64,000 nucleotides of DNA from Methylobacteriaceae bacterium (GCA_947444195.1 CANEZL010000005.1:116549-180548), one strand, 5' to 3'; shown: positions 34,468-43,730, numbered from the stretch's first letter. The notes: generated from the letters alone by a model not told the origin. Made by a program: numbers and translations.

Positions 34468-36507
34468 TCAGTACACCTGCCCGGCCGGTTCCGCCGCGGC
34501 GTCGCCCCTGGCGCGGCCGTCCAGCGACTTCTCCACGACCTCCGCGAGCCCGACCATGATCTGGTCGATGGCGTAGTCCTTCGGCGTGTAGACGGCGCGC
34601 ACGCCCATGTTCTTCAGGACCAGCTCGTCGTCGGGCGAGATGATGCCGCCGACGACCACGGGCACGTGGTCGAGGCCGGCGTCCCGCATCTTGGCGCGGA
34701 CCTCCCGCACCAGCGGCACGTGGGATCCCGACAGGATCGAGAGGCCGACCACGTGGGCGCCGGTCTCCAGCGCCTTGGCGACGATCTCGGCCGGGGTCTG
34801 GCGGATGCCGTCGTAGGTGACGTCGAAGCCGACGTCCCGGGCGCGCAGCGCGATCTGCTCGGCGCCGTTCGAGTGGCCGTCGAGGCCGGGCTTGCCCACG
34901 ACGAGGCGCGGCGTCTCGCCCAGGCGCTCGCCGAGATCGGCGATGAGGAGCTTGGCCTCCTCGGCCGCCCCCGAGGAGACGGTCTCCAGCGTCACGCCGG
35001 TGGGGGCCCGGTACTCGCCGAAGACCGCGCGCAGGCACGCGCCCCACTCGCCGGTGGTGACGCCCGCCTTCGCGGCGGCGATCGAGGGCGGCATGATGTT
35101 GGCGCCGGAGCGCGCGGCCTGCTCCAGCTCCTCCAGGGCGCGCCCGGCCGCGCGCGCGTCGCGGCTCGCCCGCCACTCCCGGATGCGCGCCTCGGCCTCC
35201 ATCTCGACGGTCTCCGAGACGGTGAAGATCGCCCCCTCCCCCGCCGTCAGCGGCGAGGGCTCGCCCTGCTGCCACTTGTTGACGCCGACGACGATCTGCT
35301 CGCCGCGCTCGATCGCCGCGATGCGCCGCGCGTTCGATTCCACGAGGGCGCGCTTCAGCTCGCCCGCCTCCACCGCGGTCACCGCGCCGCCGATCTCGGC
35401 GATGCGCTTGAGCTCGGTCCGGGTCTGCTCCTTGAGCGCCGCCACGCGCGCCTCGATCACCGTCGAGCCGTCGAAGATGTCGTCGTACTCGAGCAGGTCC
35501 GTCTCGAAGGCGAGGATCTGCTGCATGCGCATGGACCATTGCTGGTCCCAGGGACGGGGCAGGCCGAGCGCCTCGTTCCAGGCGGGCAACTGCACCGCCC
35601 GCGCCCGGGCGCGCTTCGAGAGGGTGACGGCCAGCATCTCGATGAGGATGCGGTGGACGTTGTTCTCGGGCTGCTGCTCCGTCAGTCCGAGGGAGTTCAC
35701 CTGCACGCCGTAGCGGAAGATGCGCTTCTTGGCGTCGGTGATGCCGTAGCGCTCCTGGGCGATCTCGTCCCAGAGCTCGGCGAAGGCGCGCATCTTGCAG
35801 ATCTCGGTGACGAAGCGCATCCCGGCGTTCACGAAGAACGAGATCCGGCTGAACACGTCGTCGAAGCTCGCCGCGTCGAAATCGGGGTCGTCCCGCACCG
35901 TGTCGAGCACCGCGATGGCGATGGCGAGCGCGTAGGACAGTTCCTGCACCGGCGTCGCCCCCGCCTCCTGCAGGTGGTAGGAGCAGACGTTCATCGGGTT
36001 CCACTTCGGCACGTTCTTGGTCGTGAACAGGATCACGTCCTTGGTGAGCCGGAGGGAGGGCGCGGGCGGGAACACGTAGGTGCCGCGCGAGAGGTACTCC
36101 TTGATGATGTCGTTCTGCGTGGTGCCCTGGAGGGCGGCGATGGGCGCCCCCTGCTCCTCGGCCACCGCGAGGTAGAGCGACAGCAGCCACGGTGCCGTGG
36201 CGTTGATCGTCATCGAGGTGTTCATCTGCGCGAGCGGGATCTGGTCGAACAGGCTGCGCATGTCGCCCAGATGCGCGATCGAGACGCCGACCTTGCCGAC
36301 CTCGCCGCGGGACAGTTCGTGGTCGGGGTCGTAGCCCGTCTGGGTCGGCAGGTCGAAGGCCACCGAGAGGCCGGTCTGGCCCTTGGCGAGGTTGCCTCTG
36401 TAGAGCTTGTTCGATTCCGCGGCGGTGGAGTGGCCCGCATAGGTGCGGATGATCCACGGCTTGTCCCGCTTGATCTCTGCCTCGGCGACGGCTGCCTGCC
36501 CGCTCAT
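34468..36507 (-). CDS. ecm: Ethylmalonyl-CoA mutase (MeaA)
   Basis: A 679-residue B12-dependent mutase in one chain. The catalytic TIM-barrel covers about 1-520 (KPWIIRTYAGHSTAAESNKL, DLPTQTGYDPDHELSRGEVG). The cobalamin-binding domain at about 545-670 has the DxHxxG motif in GLDGHSNG, with GLSILSGSHVPLV and VPVVVGGIISPDD. Single-chain form and sequence match the MeaA group, which converts (2R)-ethylmalonyl-CoA to methylsuccinyl-CoA, rather than the heterodimeric methylmalonyl-CoA mutase. The context with ccr 2 kb away supports this. ATG 36507 has GGGAG 6 bp upstream. Confidence 0.93.
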   Translation of the reverse strand: MSGQAAVAEAEIKRDKPWIIRTYAGHSTAAESNKLYRGNLAKGQTGLSVAFDLPTQTGYDPDHELSRGEVGKVGVSIAHLGDMRSLFDQIPLAQMNTSMTINATAPWLLSLYLAVAEEQGAPIAALQGTTQNDIIKEYLSRGTYVFPPAPSLRLTKDVILFTTKNVPKWNPMNVCSYHLQEAGATPVQELSYALAIAIAVLDTVRDDPDFDAASFDDVFSRISFFVNAGMRFVTEICKMRAFAELWDEIAQERYGITDAKKRIFRYGVQVNSLGLTEQQPENNVHRILIEMLAVTLSKRARARAVQLPAWNEALGLPRPWDQQWSMRMQQILAFETDLLEYDDIFDGSTVIEARVAALKEQTRTELKRIAEIGGAVTAVEAGELKRALVESNARRIAAIERGEQIVVGVNKWQQGEPSPLTAGEGAIFTVSETVEMEAEARIREWRASRDARAAGRALEELEQAARSGANIMPPSIAAAKAGVTTGEWGACLRAVFGEYRAPTGVTLETVSSGAAEEAKLLIADLGERLGETPRLVVGKPGLDGHSNGAEQIALRARDVGFDVTYDGIRQTPAEIVAKALETGAHVVGLSILSGSHVPLVREVRAKMRDAGLDHVPVVVGGIISPDDELVLKNMGVRAVYTPKDYAIDQIMVGLAEVVEKSLDGRARGDAAAEPAGQVY

Positions 36508-36639
36508 CCAACACTCCCGCTGCAGACTGTTCTTATCCCGCGCTCGCGCGCGGTCTCCCGGGCACCGTAACGAAGCGGCCCTGCCGCGTCATCTGGGAGA
36601 AAGGTCGGGGGTGGCCGGGGGGCTGCTTGGAAAAACTTG

Positions 36640-36669
36640 AGGCGCCGGTGAAGGGGATTTCACGCGCCT
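36640..36669. promoter_or_regulatory. Inverted repeat in the divergent ecm-katA region
   Basis: AGGCGC-CG-GTGAA, loop, TTCAC-GCGCCT forms an 11-bp dyad with a two-base bulge in the 308-bp divergent spacer. The GTGAA/TTCAC core could be an operator or a small hairpin. The rest of the spacer (36508-36815) shows nothing clear. Confidence 0.35.
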
Positions 36670-36815
36670 TCCGCCTCGCGGGACGGTGAGCGGATTCGGT
36701 CTCCTTCGAACGGCTCCAAACGGCCCCTCGCACGTTGGCCCGCGAGCCCGGCCGGCGGCGAGCCCGCCCGGTTCCGCGCCGGGCACCATCTGCGGACATC
36801 CAGGGGGAACGAGAG

Positions 36816-38288
36816 ATGACCGACCCATCGCCGCGGCTGACCACCGCTTTCGGCAACCCGGTCTCCGACAACCAGAATTCCGTCACCGCCGGCCCGCGCG
36901 GGCCGGTCCTGATGCAGGACTACCACCTCATCGAGAAGATGGCCCATTTCAACCGGGAGCGGATCCCGGAGCGGGTGGTCCATGCCAAGGGCTACGGCGC
37001 CTACGGCACCTTCCGGCTGACGAGGAGCCTCGCCGACTACACCCGCGCCAAGGTGCTCACCGAGATCGGCAAGGACGTGCCGATGGTCGCCCGCTTCTCG
37101 ACGGTGGGCGGCGAGTCGGGCTCGGCCGACACCGTCCGCGACCCGCGCGGCTTCGCGCTGAAGTTCTACACGGACGAGGGCAACTGGGATCTCGTCGGCA
37201 ACAACACGCCGATCTTCTTCGTGCGCGACGCGATCAAGTTCTCGGACTTCATCCGCACGCAGAAGCGCGACCCGCGCACCCACCTCAAGCCGCACTGGCG
37301 CCGCTGGGACTTCTGGAGCCTGAGCCCCGAGGCGATCCATCAGGTGATGATCCTCTACAGCGATCGCGGCACCCCGAGATCCGCCCGCTTCATGAACGGC
37401 TACGGCTCGCACACCTTCTCGCTCTGGAACGCCCGCGGCGAGCGGCACTGGGTGAAGTTCCACTTCCACACCAGGCAGGGCATCGAGAACTTCTCCGCGG
37501 CCGAGGCCGACGAGATCGCGGGCAAGGACCCGGACTACTCCTCCGCCGACCTCTCGCAGGCGATCGAGCGGGGAGAGTTCCCGAAATGGCGGGTCTCGGT
37601 GCAACTGATGCCGGAACTCGACGCCGACAGCTATCGCATCAACCCCTTCGACCTCACCAAGGTCTGGCCGCACGGCGACTACCCGCTGATCGAGATCGGC
37701 GAGATGGAGCTCAACCGGAATCCGGAGAACTACTTCGCCGAGATCGAGCAATCGGCCTTCGAGCCCTCGAACGTGGTGCCCGGCATCGGCTTCTCGCCGG
37801 ACAAGATGCTCCAGAACCGGGTGCTCTCCTACGCGGACGCCCACCGCTACCGCCTCGGCGTGAACTATCACCAGATCCCGGTGAACCGGGCCAAGAACGC
37901 GGCCGTCCAGACCTACCACCGCGACGGCGCCATGCGCACGGACGGCAACCACGGCGCGCAGGTGGATTACGAGCCGAACTCCTTCGGGGGGCCGGTGCAG
38001 GATCCCGGCGTCGCCGAGCCGCCCCTGCGGATCACGGGGGACGCCGCCCGCTACGGCTGGCCCGGCGACGACGCGGATCTCTACGGCCAGCCGCGGGAAC
38101 TCTGGAGCAAGGTTCTCGACGCGGGCGCCCGCCAACGGCTCGTGGAGAACATCGTCACCTCGATGGGCGACAGCCCGCGCCCGATCCAGGAGCGGATGAT
38201 CGCCCATTGGTATAAGGTCCACCAGGACTTCGGCCGCGCCGTCGCCCAAGGATTGGGTATCGAGACCGCTCAGGCTGCGGCCGAATAG
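36816..38288 (+). CDS. katA: Monofunctional catalase (KatA type)
   Basis: A 490-residue clade 3-type small-subunit heme catalase. The distal histidine is in [14 protein letters not shown] and the distal asparagine side in [19 protein letters not shown]. The proximal heme-ligand tyrosine is in [14 protein letters not shown]. The signature [20 protein letters not shown] is complete. ATG 36816 follows GGGGGAACGAGAG. It is cytosolic and removes hydrogen peroxide. It lies between two ethylmalonyl-CoA pathway genes. Confidence 0.95.
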   Translation: MTDPSPRLTTAFGNPVSDNQNSVTAGPRGPVLMQDYHLIEKMAHFNRERIPERVVHAKGYGAYGTFRLTRSLADYTRAKVLTEIGKDVPMVARFSTVGGESGSADTVRDPRGFALKFYTDEGNWDLVGNNTPIFFVRDAIKFSDFIRTQKRDPRTHLKPHWRRWDFWSLSPEAIHQVMILYSDRGTPRSARFMNGYGSHTFSLWNARGERHWVKFHFHTRQGIENFSAAEADEIAGKDPDYSSADLSQAIERGEFPKWRVSVQLMPELDADSYRINPFDLTKVWPHGDYPLIEIGEMELNRNPENYFAEIEQSAFEPSNVVPGIGFSPDKMLQNRVLSYADAHRYRLGVNYHQIPVNRAKNAAVQTYHRDGAMRTDGNHGAQVDYEPNSFGGPVQDPGVAEPPLRITGDAARYGWPGDDADLYGQPRELWSKVLDAGARQRLVENIVTSMGDSPRPIQERMIAHWYKVHQDFGRAVAQGLGIETAQAAAE

Positions 38289-38500
38289 CCGGACTCAACG
38301 AATAATTCTTCATCGACGATCAAAGTCGATTTGAATCCGAGGGGCCCGCACCGCGGTGCGGGCCCCGAATCATGGTGTATCCTGCCGCATTGGCCTTTCG
38401 GCCCACTTGGAGGCGTTTCGCATCGCAGCTATAGCGCGAGGGAGCGAGAGCGCGGCCGCATCGAGAGAGCCGCGCCGGACGACCTGCGAGGAGAGCGACC

Positions 38501-39787
38501 ATGGCAGCCAGCGCGGCGGTGCAGACGGGAACGGAGGTCAAGGACCTCTACGAGATGGGCGAGATCCCCCCGCTCGGCCACGTGCCGGCCAAGATGTACG
38601 CCTGGGCGATCCGGCGCGAGCGCCACGGGCCGCCGGAGGAGTCCCACCAGCTCGAGGTTCTGCCGGTCTGGGAGATCGGCGACGACGAGGTGCTGGTCTA
38701 CGTGATGGCCGCGGGCGTCAACTACAACGGCGTCTGGGCGGGCCTCGGCGAGCCGATCTCGCCCTTCGACGTGCACAAGGGCGAGTACCACATCGCGGGC
38801 TCGGACGCCTCCGGCATCGTCTGGAAGGTCGGCTCCAAGGTGAAGCGCTGGAAGGTCGGCGACGAGGTCATCGTCCACTGCAACCGGGACGACGGCGACG
38901 ACGAGGAGTGCAACGGCGGCGACCCGATGCTCTCGCCCTCGCAGCGGATCTGGGGCTACGAGACCGGCGACGGCTCCTTCGCGCAGTTCTGCCGCGTGCA
39001 GTCGCGCCAGCTCATGGCCCGCCCCAAGCACCTCACCTGGGAGGAGGCGGCCTGCTACACGCTGACGCTCGCCACCGCCTACCGCATGCTGTTCGGCCAT
39101 GCCCCCCACACGGTGAAGCCCGGCCAGAACGTGCTGATCTGGGGCGCCTCCGGAGGCCTCGGCGTGTTCGGCGTCCAGCTCTGCGCGGCGTCGGGGGCGA
39201 ATGCCATCGCCGTGATCTCGGACGAGTCGAAGCGCGACTACGTGATGAGCCTCGGCGCCAAGGGCGTCATCAACCGCAAGGACTTCGACTGCTGGGGCCA
39301 GCTCCCGAAGGTGAACTCGCCGGAATTCCACGCCTGGACGAAGGAAGCCCGCAAGTTCGGCAAGGCGATCTGGGACATCACCGGCAAGGGCAACGACGTC
39401 GACATCGTCTTCGAGCATCCGGGCGAGGCGACCTTCCCGGTCTCGGCGCTGGTGGTGAAGCGCGGCGGCATGGTGGTGTTCTGCGCGGGCACCACCGGCT
39501 TCAACATCACCTTCGACGCCCGCTACGTCTGGATGCGGCAGAAGCGCATCCAGGGCTCGCACTTCGCCCACCTGAAGCAGGCGTCCGCCGCCAACCAGTT
39601 CGTGCTCGACCGCCGGATCGATCCCTGCATGAGCGAGGTCTTCCCCTGGGACAAGATCCCCCAGGCCCACACCAAGATGTGGAAGAACCAGCACCCGCCG
39701 GGCAACATGGCCTGCCTCGTGAACTCGCCGCGCGCGGGCCTGCGCACGGTGGAGGACGTGATCGAGGCGGGCCCGCTGAAGCGCTGA
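38501..39787 (+). CDS. ccr: Crotonyl-CoA carboxylase/reductase
   Basis: A 428-residue medium-chain reductase that uses NADPH and CO2 to convert crotonyl-CoA to (2S)-ethylmalonyl-CoA, the key step of the ethylmalonyl-CoA pathway. It has the group-specific HCNRDDGDDEECNGGDPMLS insertion, the NADP-binding LIWGASGGLGVFGVQL near residue 210 and FCAGTTGFNITFDARYVWMR. The length matches known Ccr (about 430). GAGGAGAGCGACC precedes ATG 38501. A perfect 14-bp hairpin lies 72 bp downstream. Confidence 0.96.
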   Translation: MAASAAVQTGTEVKDLYEMGEIPPLGHVPAKMYAWAIRRERHGPPEESHQLEVLPVWEIGDDEVLVYVMAAGVNYNGVWAGLGEPISPFDVHKGEYHIAGSDASGIVWKVGSKVKRWKVGDEVIVHCNRDDGDDEECNGGDPMLSPSQRIWGYETGDGSFAQFCRVQSRQLMARPKHLTWEEAACYTLTLATAYRMLFGHAPHTVKPGQNVLIWGASGGLGVFGVQLCAASGANAIAVISDESKRDYVMSLGAKGVINRKDFDCWGQLPKVNSPEFHAWTKEARKFGKAIWDITGKGNDVDIVFEHPGEATFPVSALVVKRGGMVVFCAGTTGFNITFDARYVWMRQKRIQGSHFAHLKQASAANQFVLDRRIDPCMSEVFPWDKIPQAHTKMWKNQHPPGNMACLVNSPRAGLRTVEDVIEAGPLKR

Positions 39788-39858
39788 GCCCAGCCCGCGC
39801 GGAACCCTCCGCCATCGGGTGGGGGCGCCGTCCGGCCACCCGCTGCACCTGATCCCGA

Positions 39859-39889
39859 GAGGCCGCGCGATCCTGGATCGCGCGGCCTC
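39859..39889 (+). terminator. Hairpin after ccr
   Basis: GAGGCCGCGCGATC-like arms pair perfectly over 14 bp (39859-39872 with 39876-39889) around a three-base loop, followed by TCATCGATTT. It is the likely end of the ccr transcript. Confidence 0.7.
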
Positions 39890-39914
39890 ATCGATTTCCG
39901 GGAGGACTCGTTAG

Positions 39915-40080
39915 CTAGAGCACGATGCGAAAAAGTGGAATCCGGTTTTTCGGGATCATCGTGCGATCACAACAGGATAGAGCGTGCTGCAATTCCGCGG
40001 AAGCATCAGCGCGCTCTATCCCCTTCTGATCGCACGATGATTTCGGAGAACCGGATTCCACTTCTCCGCATCGTGCTCCA
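39915..40080. repeat. Long near-palindromic repeat in a gene-free gap
   Basis: The left arm reads TAGAGCACGATGCGAAAAAG, TGGAATCCGG and GATCATCGTGCGATCA. The right arm reads TGATCGCACGATGATTT, AACCGGATTCCACTT and CGCATCGTGCTCC. The arms pair over most of 60 bp each, and GGATAGAGCG / CGCTCTATCC pair inside. It occupies most of the 374-bp gap between ccr and the next gene. Confidence 0.82.
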
Positions 40081-40161
40081 CGGTGCCGCCGACAGGATCA
40101 GGGCGGCGGCGAGCGCCGCGAGGCGAAGACGCGCGCTGCCCGAAGGCGCCGGCAATCCGTC

Positions 40162-40338
40162 CTATCGGCGCCGCGTCTCGTCCTGCGGCAGGTGGCGGTC
40201 GTAGGTCTCCTGCTTGGCCTCCTTCTGTTTGAGGAGGTCGGCGTAGGCCTGCCGCATCTCCGGCGACACGGCCACCGAGCGGCCCTTCATGGGCTTGCGC
40301 TTGGGCGCCTTCTTGAAGGTGTTGTCGCTCTCGGCCAT
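40162..40338 (-). CDS. Small basic protein, unknown function
   Basis: A 58-residue ORF starting MAESDNTFKKAPKRKPMKGR. GCGAGGGGGGACGGC is a strong ribosome site before ATG 40338. Lysine and arginine are frequent, and no membrane segment is seen. Small proteins of this type are often annotated as hypothetical in Methylobacterium; I know of no function. It is downstream of the decayed brnTA pair on the same strand. Confidence 0.6.
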   Translation of the reverse strand: MAESDNTFKKAPKRKPMKGRSVAVSPEMRQAYADLLKQKEAKQETYDRHLPQDETRRR

Positions 40339-40403
40339 GCCGTCCCCCCCTCGCAAACTCGCGCGGAGCATAGCGTCGCTGCACGACGGGCGCGAGATGA
40401 CCA

Positions 40404-40734
40404 TCAGCTTGCCCGTAGGAGTTCGCTCTCGCGCTTGAGAATGTCGTTGATACGCGTCTGCCACCCAGGTCCAGTGGCCTTGAAGGCGGCGATCACGTCC
40501 GGGTCGAGCCGAAGCGCGGTCAGGACCTTTCGCCGATCGGAGCACGGTCGACCGCGGCGCCGTGCGATGCCCGCCCCGTTCCCCGGTTCACCCTGGGCGA
40601 GCATCGCGTCGGTCAACTCGGGGATCTCGTCGTATTCGTCGGCCTGGATGACGTGCGCATCGACGCGTGCAAGGTCGGTCGCGCCGACGAGCTCAGCGGA
40701 GATAGGGGGCGTAGCGGGGTCTGTTCGCGCTCAT
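40404..40734 (-). pseudogene. brnA: Decayed BrnA-type antitoxin gene
   Basis: The reading frame after the lesion gives DLARVDAHVIQADEYDEIPE, then RRGRPCSDRRKVLTALRLDP and FKATGPGWQTRINDILKRES. The last two are the BrnA ribbon-helix-helix-like domain. An ATG at 40734 lies in another frame and meets a stop after 13 codons. Removing one C from the CCCC run (plus-strand 40716-40719) joins the two into MSANRPATPPISAELV and onward. The same change repairs the end of brnT. Translation could still begin at TTG 40616 and make a shorter protein with an intact DNA-binding half. Confidence 0.75.
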
Positions 40735-40966
40735 TCGCCTTCCTCGTGGAGATCACGTGCCGGTCCGGTCCACGAGGCGTCCGGATGATGACCACCATCC
40801 TGCCGGCAATCCGGCCGATGGTCATGATCCGGACTTCCCCCTAGTCTTGGCGGCGATCCTCGATGCTGTAGCTCGGATTGCAAAACGCCATCTCGGCATC
40901 GAGAAAGTCCAAGCCGCGCTCGCCCGGCGTCTCGTCCCGCTTTGACGGATCGAAGGTGACCGCCAT
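40693..40966 (-). pseudogene. brnT: Decayed BrnT-type toxin gene
   Basis: Read from ATG 40966 the frame gives MAVTFDPSKRDETPGERGLD, YSIEDRRQD, an in-frame TAG at 40843-40841, then GEVRIMTIGRIAGRMVVIIR and HVISTRKANERE. This is the BrnT fold interrupted by an amber codon where the family has tyrosine (DYGE). Near the end, one extra C in a CCCC run moves the frame. Without it, the protein would end ..YAPYLR and stop at 40695-40693. Two independent lesions show that the RNase toxin is no longer made full length. It overlaps brnA, as in intact modules. Confidence 0.78.
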
Positions 40967-41067
40967 CCAGGGCATGCCAAGTCGGTCAAGCGGGTCGAAT
41001 TTTTTGTATCGACAGAAAATCGCGTCGCAAGCAACGGCAGCCACGCAGGGGATCGCGGCCCTGGCTC

Positions 41068-41103
41068 AAAAAGGAAACGGGACGGCTCGCGCCGTCCCGT
41101 TCC
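41068..41103 (-). terminator. Intrinsic terminator of fae
   Basis: On the minus strand the stem is GGAACGGGACGGC, loop GCGA, GCCGTCCCGTTTCC, with about 13 pairs and one bulge, followed at once by TTTTTGAG. This is the clearest Rho-independent terminator in the window. It lies 100 bp after the fae stop. Confidence 0.88.
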
Positions 41104-41202
41104 CGAGGCCTCGCCCTAGCGGCCGAGGAAGATGGAAGCCAGTCGCTGGAGCAGGCCCCGCGGTGCGGGCGGAGGCGCGCTCTGCCCAGGACTGTCCCCG
41201 AT

Positions 41203-41715
41203 CTAAGCGTTCGCGGCGAAGGGGTGCGAGGCCGAGTTGCGCTGCTCCGTGACGGTGGCAGCCTTCGGCTCGCCGTTCACGGCGCGCTGGATCGAGAGCT
41301 TGGTGGCCTCGTAGTTGTACTGCTGGATCTTGGCGTCGTCGGCCGCTTCCCAGTGGATGAACACGCCGACCAGGATGTAGAGGTCGTCGGCCTCGTCGGC
41401 CGGGATGATGCCCTCGGCGACGCAGTCCTGCACGGCCTTGGCGACGCCGTGCTGGGCGGGGCCGAACATCTGGACGGCCTGGCGGGCGTCGTTGATGGTG
41501 ACCTTGTTGAACATCAGGGTGTTCGGCTTGCACGGCAGGTTCGGCGCGATGACCGCGAGCAGGCTGGTGAAGCCGTGCTTGTTGTTCACGAGGCCGTTGC
41601 AGAAGGCCGTCTCGGCCGGGGAGCCGCGCGGTCCGATGATGAGGTCGATGTGGGCGACTTCGTTGCCGTCGCCGACGAGGGCTTCGCCGACCTGGACCTT
41701 GGTGATCTTCGCCAT
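41203..41715 (-). CDS. fae: Formaldehyde-activating enzyme
   Basis: A 170-residue cytosolic enzyme that catalyses condensation of formaldehyde with tetrahydromethanopterin to methylene-H4MPT. The proposed general-acid histidine is His22 in [16 protein letters not shown]. Other hallmarks are [36 protein letters not shown] and [16 protein letters not shown]. The length agrees with Fae. ATG 41715 has GGGAGAGACC upstream. It is the last gene of the orfY-mch-orf5-orf7-fae run; 183 bp separate it from orf7, room for its own promoter, and a strong terminator follows. Confidence 0.97.
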   Translation of the reverse strand: MAKITKVQVGEALVGDGNEVAHIDLIIGPRGSPAETAFCNGLVNNKHGFTSLLAVIAPNLPCKPNTLMFNKVTINDARQAVQMFGPAQHGVAKAVQDCVAEGIIPADEADDLYILVGVFIHWEAADDAKIQQYNYEATKLSIQRAVNGEPKAATVTEQRNSASHPFAANA

Positions 41716-41898
41716 TCGGGGTCTCTCCCTGGATTCAAATGAAAGGCTGCGGCCAAGGGCGCGCCACAGCCGGGAGCCATCCTTGTTTGCGACGCGCGGC
41801 CCGTTATCGAACCACACCGGTTTGCCCGGATAGCGGCGCGGACCCTACAGCGGGGCCCTGCCGCTCACAACCCTGCGCAAGGCGCTGAAATCGATAAA

Positions 41899-42801
41899 TT
41901 ATTGTGCCGGTCCGGGTGTGCGGGCATGGACTTTACCGCCGGTCGCGCCAGCCTCTTCCCCGGTCTCCGCGGCGGCGCGCAGCCCGGCCCGGAACAGGGT
42001 CGCGACGGTGAAGTCGGCGCTGGTTCCGGGGTTGATTCCCCGCGCCTTCAGGCGCGCGTCGAAGGCGAGAAGCGGGGCGATCGGCGCGGCGGCGAGATCG
42101 ATCCCCGCGCACAGGTCCCGGGCCTCCGCCCGCACCGCGGCGGCGGTCTCGGGCCCGTGCTTGCGCAGGACGTGGCTGTCCTCCATCCCGGCGAGGAAGG
42201 CGAGGTAGACGGCGGTGGTGCACCAGGGGGGCGAGAGGCCCGCCCCCCGCGCGGCGTCGAGGGCCGGCAGGCCGACGCGATCGAGATCGGCGAAGTCGGT
42301 GACGTAGGCGCGGGCGATGCGGTCGCGCCCGCGCGCCGCCGCCATGGCGGCGTGCAGGGAGGCGGGCGCCTCCGCCGCCACGTCGTGCGCGCCGGCCCGG
42401 CCGAGCCCGCCCGGGTTGGCGCGGCGGATCGCGGCGAAGACGTCGCGGGAATCGGCCGCGTCGAGGCCGGCCAGGACCGCCGCGACCCCGACGCCCTCCT
42501 CGGCCGCGCGGGCGAGAGGGGCGCAGAGGAGCAGGATGCCGAGATTCGTGTTCTGGCCCACGGCCTCGCGGGTGGCGGCGACGCCCGCCAGCACGCGGGT
42601 GCCCACGCGGGCCCCGGCCCGCGCCAGGGCGGGGGCCGATACCGCGGCGCTGGTGACGAAATCCGCCACCGCCATGCGGTGCCCGGCGGCGTAGGCGTGG
42701 ACGTTGCCGGGCTTCAGGGCGTCGAGCTCGGCGCGGCAGGCGGCGTCGTAGAGGGCGGCGATCCGCTCCGGGGCGAGCCCCGCCCCGCGATCCGCGCTCA
42801 C
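41899..42801 (-). CDS. orf7: CitG-like triphosphoribosyl-dephospho-CoA synthase family protein (Orf7)
   Basis: A 300-residue alpha-helical protein of the CitG/MdcB family. Hallmarks are AELDALKPGNVHAYAAGHRM, GQNTNLGILLLCAPLARA and a C-terminal LKARGINPGTSADFTVATL segment. True CitG joins ATP and dephospho-CoA for citrate lyase, but no such genes are nearby. Homologues are conserved next to mch and fae in methylotrophs, and a role in assembling a C1 cofactor is the usual inference. The start is GTG 42801, overlapping the stop of orf5 (GTGA). Confidence 0.87.
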   Translation of the reverse strand: MSADRGAGLAPERIAALYDAACRAELDALKPGNVHAYAAGHRMAVADFVTSAAVSAPALARAGARVGTRVLAGVAATREAVGQNTNLGILLLCAPLARAAEEGVGVAAVLAGLDAADSRDVFAAIRRANPGGLGRAGAHDVAAEAPASLHAAMAAARGRDRIARAYVTDFADLDRVGLPALDAARGAGLSPPWCTTAVYLAFLAGMEDSHVLRKHGPETAAAVRAEARDLCAGIDLAAAPIAPLLAFDARLKARGINPGTSADFTVATLFRAGLRAAAETGEEAGATGGKVHARTPGPAQ

Positions 42802-43706
42802 GCGACGACGAGCTTCGGCCGGTGCGCCCCCCGCACGGCGGCGAGGAAGCCCCGGCAGACGGCGGCGGCGATGTCGGTCTCGCAGACCTTCTGCAGGCCG
42901 GACCAGGCGGGCATCGAGTTCACCTCCAGCACGAGGAAGCCCTCCTGCCCGTCCTCCACGAGGTCGATGCCCGTGTAGTCGACCCCGACCGCGGCGGCGG
43001 CGGCCTCGGCGAGTTCGGCGGCGCGGGCGGGCATCACCCAGGCGAGCGGCCGCCCGCCCCGGTGCACGTTGGTGATCCAGCCGTCGCCCTCGCGGATCAT
43101 GCCCGCGACCGCCCGGCCCTCGCAGACGAAGACCCGGTAGTCGCGCCAGAGCCCGTCGGCCCGGGGCACGTAGCGCTGGAGGTAGTAGACCCGCGAGACC
43201 GCGGCCTCCTCGGGCAGGTCCTCGGGATGCTCGACGAGCATCAGCCCCTCCCCTTGCGACCCGAACAGCGGCTTCAGCACCAGCGGCCGGCCCGGCCCCG
43301 CCTCCCGCGCCACGCAGGCCGCCGCGGCTTCGCGCTTCGAGAACACCCAGGTGTCGGGCGTCGGCAGGCCGGCGCGGGCGACGAGGAGCGAGGTCGCCGC
43401 CTTGTCCACGGAGCGCTCGATGGCGACCGGGTGGTTCCACACGGTGACGCCCGCCCCCACCAGGGCGTGCAGCACGCCGAGCCGCATGGTGGTGGCCTCG
43501 AAGGTGCCGCCCGCGACCGTGCGCAGCAGCACCCCGTCCGGCAGGGCCTCGGGAAAGCCCGGCACCCGCAGGGGCTCGCCCCCGCCCGTCACCACGGCGA
43601 CGTCGGCGAGGGAGAACAGCACCGGCTCGACGCCGAGGCTCCGCAGGGCGGCGAGGAGCCGGGCCTTGTGCCAGTTGCCGTTATCGGCCGCGAGCCCGAT
43701 GCGCAT
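42798..43706 (-). CDS. orf5: RimK-like ATP-grasp protein (Orf5)
   Basis: A 302-residue ATP-grasp ligase. GRPLVLKPLFGSQGEGLMLV is the ATP-binding lysine/glycine segment. YLQRYVPRADGLWRDYRVFV and VDYTGIDLVEDGQEGFLVLE precede the metal-binding VNSMPAWSGLQ. It is related to RimK and to glutamate ligases acting on F420 or H4MPT, so glutamylation or similar ligation in cofactor synthesis is a sound inference. Conserved placement beside mch in methylotrophs supports this. ATG 43706 is used. It is coupled to orf7. Confidence 0.88.
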   Translation of the reverse strand: MRIGLAADNGNWHKARLLAALRSLGVEPVLFSLADVAVVTGGGEPLRVPGFPEALPDGVLLRTVAGGTFEATTMRLGVLHALVGAGVTVWNHPVAIERSVDKAATSLLVARAGLPTPDTWVFSKREAAAACVAREAGPGRPLVLKPLFGSQGEGLMLVEHPEDLPEEAAVSRVYYLQRYVPRADGLWRDYRVFVCEGRAVAGMIREGDGWITNVHRGGRPLAWVMPARAAELAEAAAAAVGVDYTGIDLVEDGQEGFLVLEVNSMPAWSGLQKVCETDIAAAVCRGFLAAVRGAHRPKLVVA

Positions 43707-43730
43707 GGGGTGTCCTGAAATCCGCGACAT

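Noticed and set aside
34468..36507. Methylmalonyl-CoA mutase
   Set aside because: Single-chain protein of 679 residues with MeaA-type sequence, adjacent to ccr; ethylmalonyl-CoA mutase fits better.
40404..40966. A functional BrnT/BrnA toxin-antitoxin pair
   Set aside because: An in-frame amber codon in brnT and a frameshift affecting both genes are directly visible, so it is reported as decayed.
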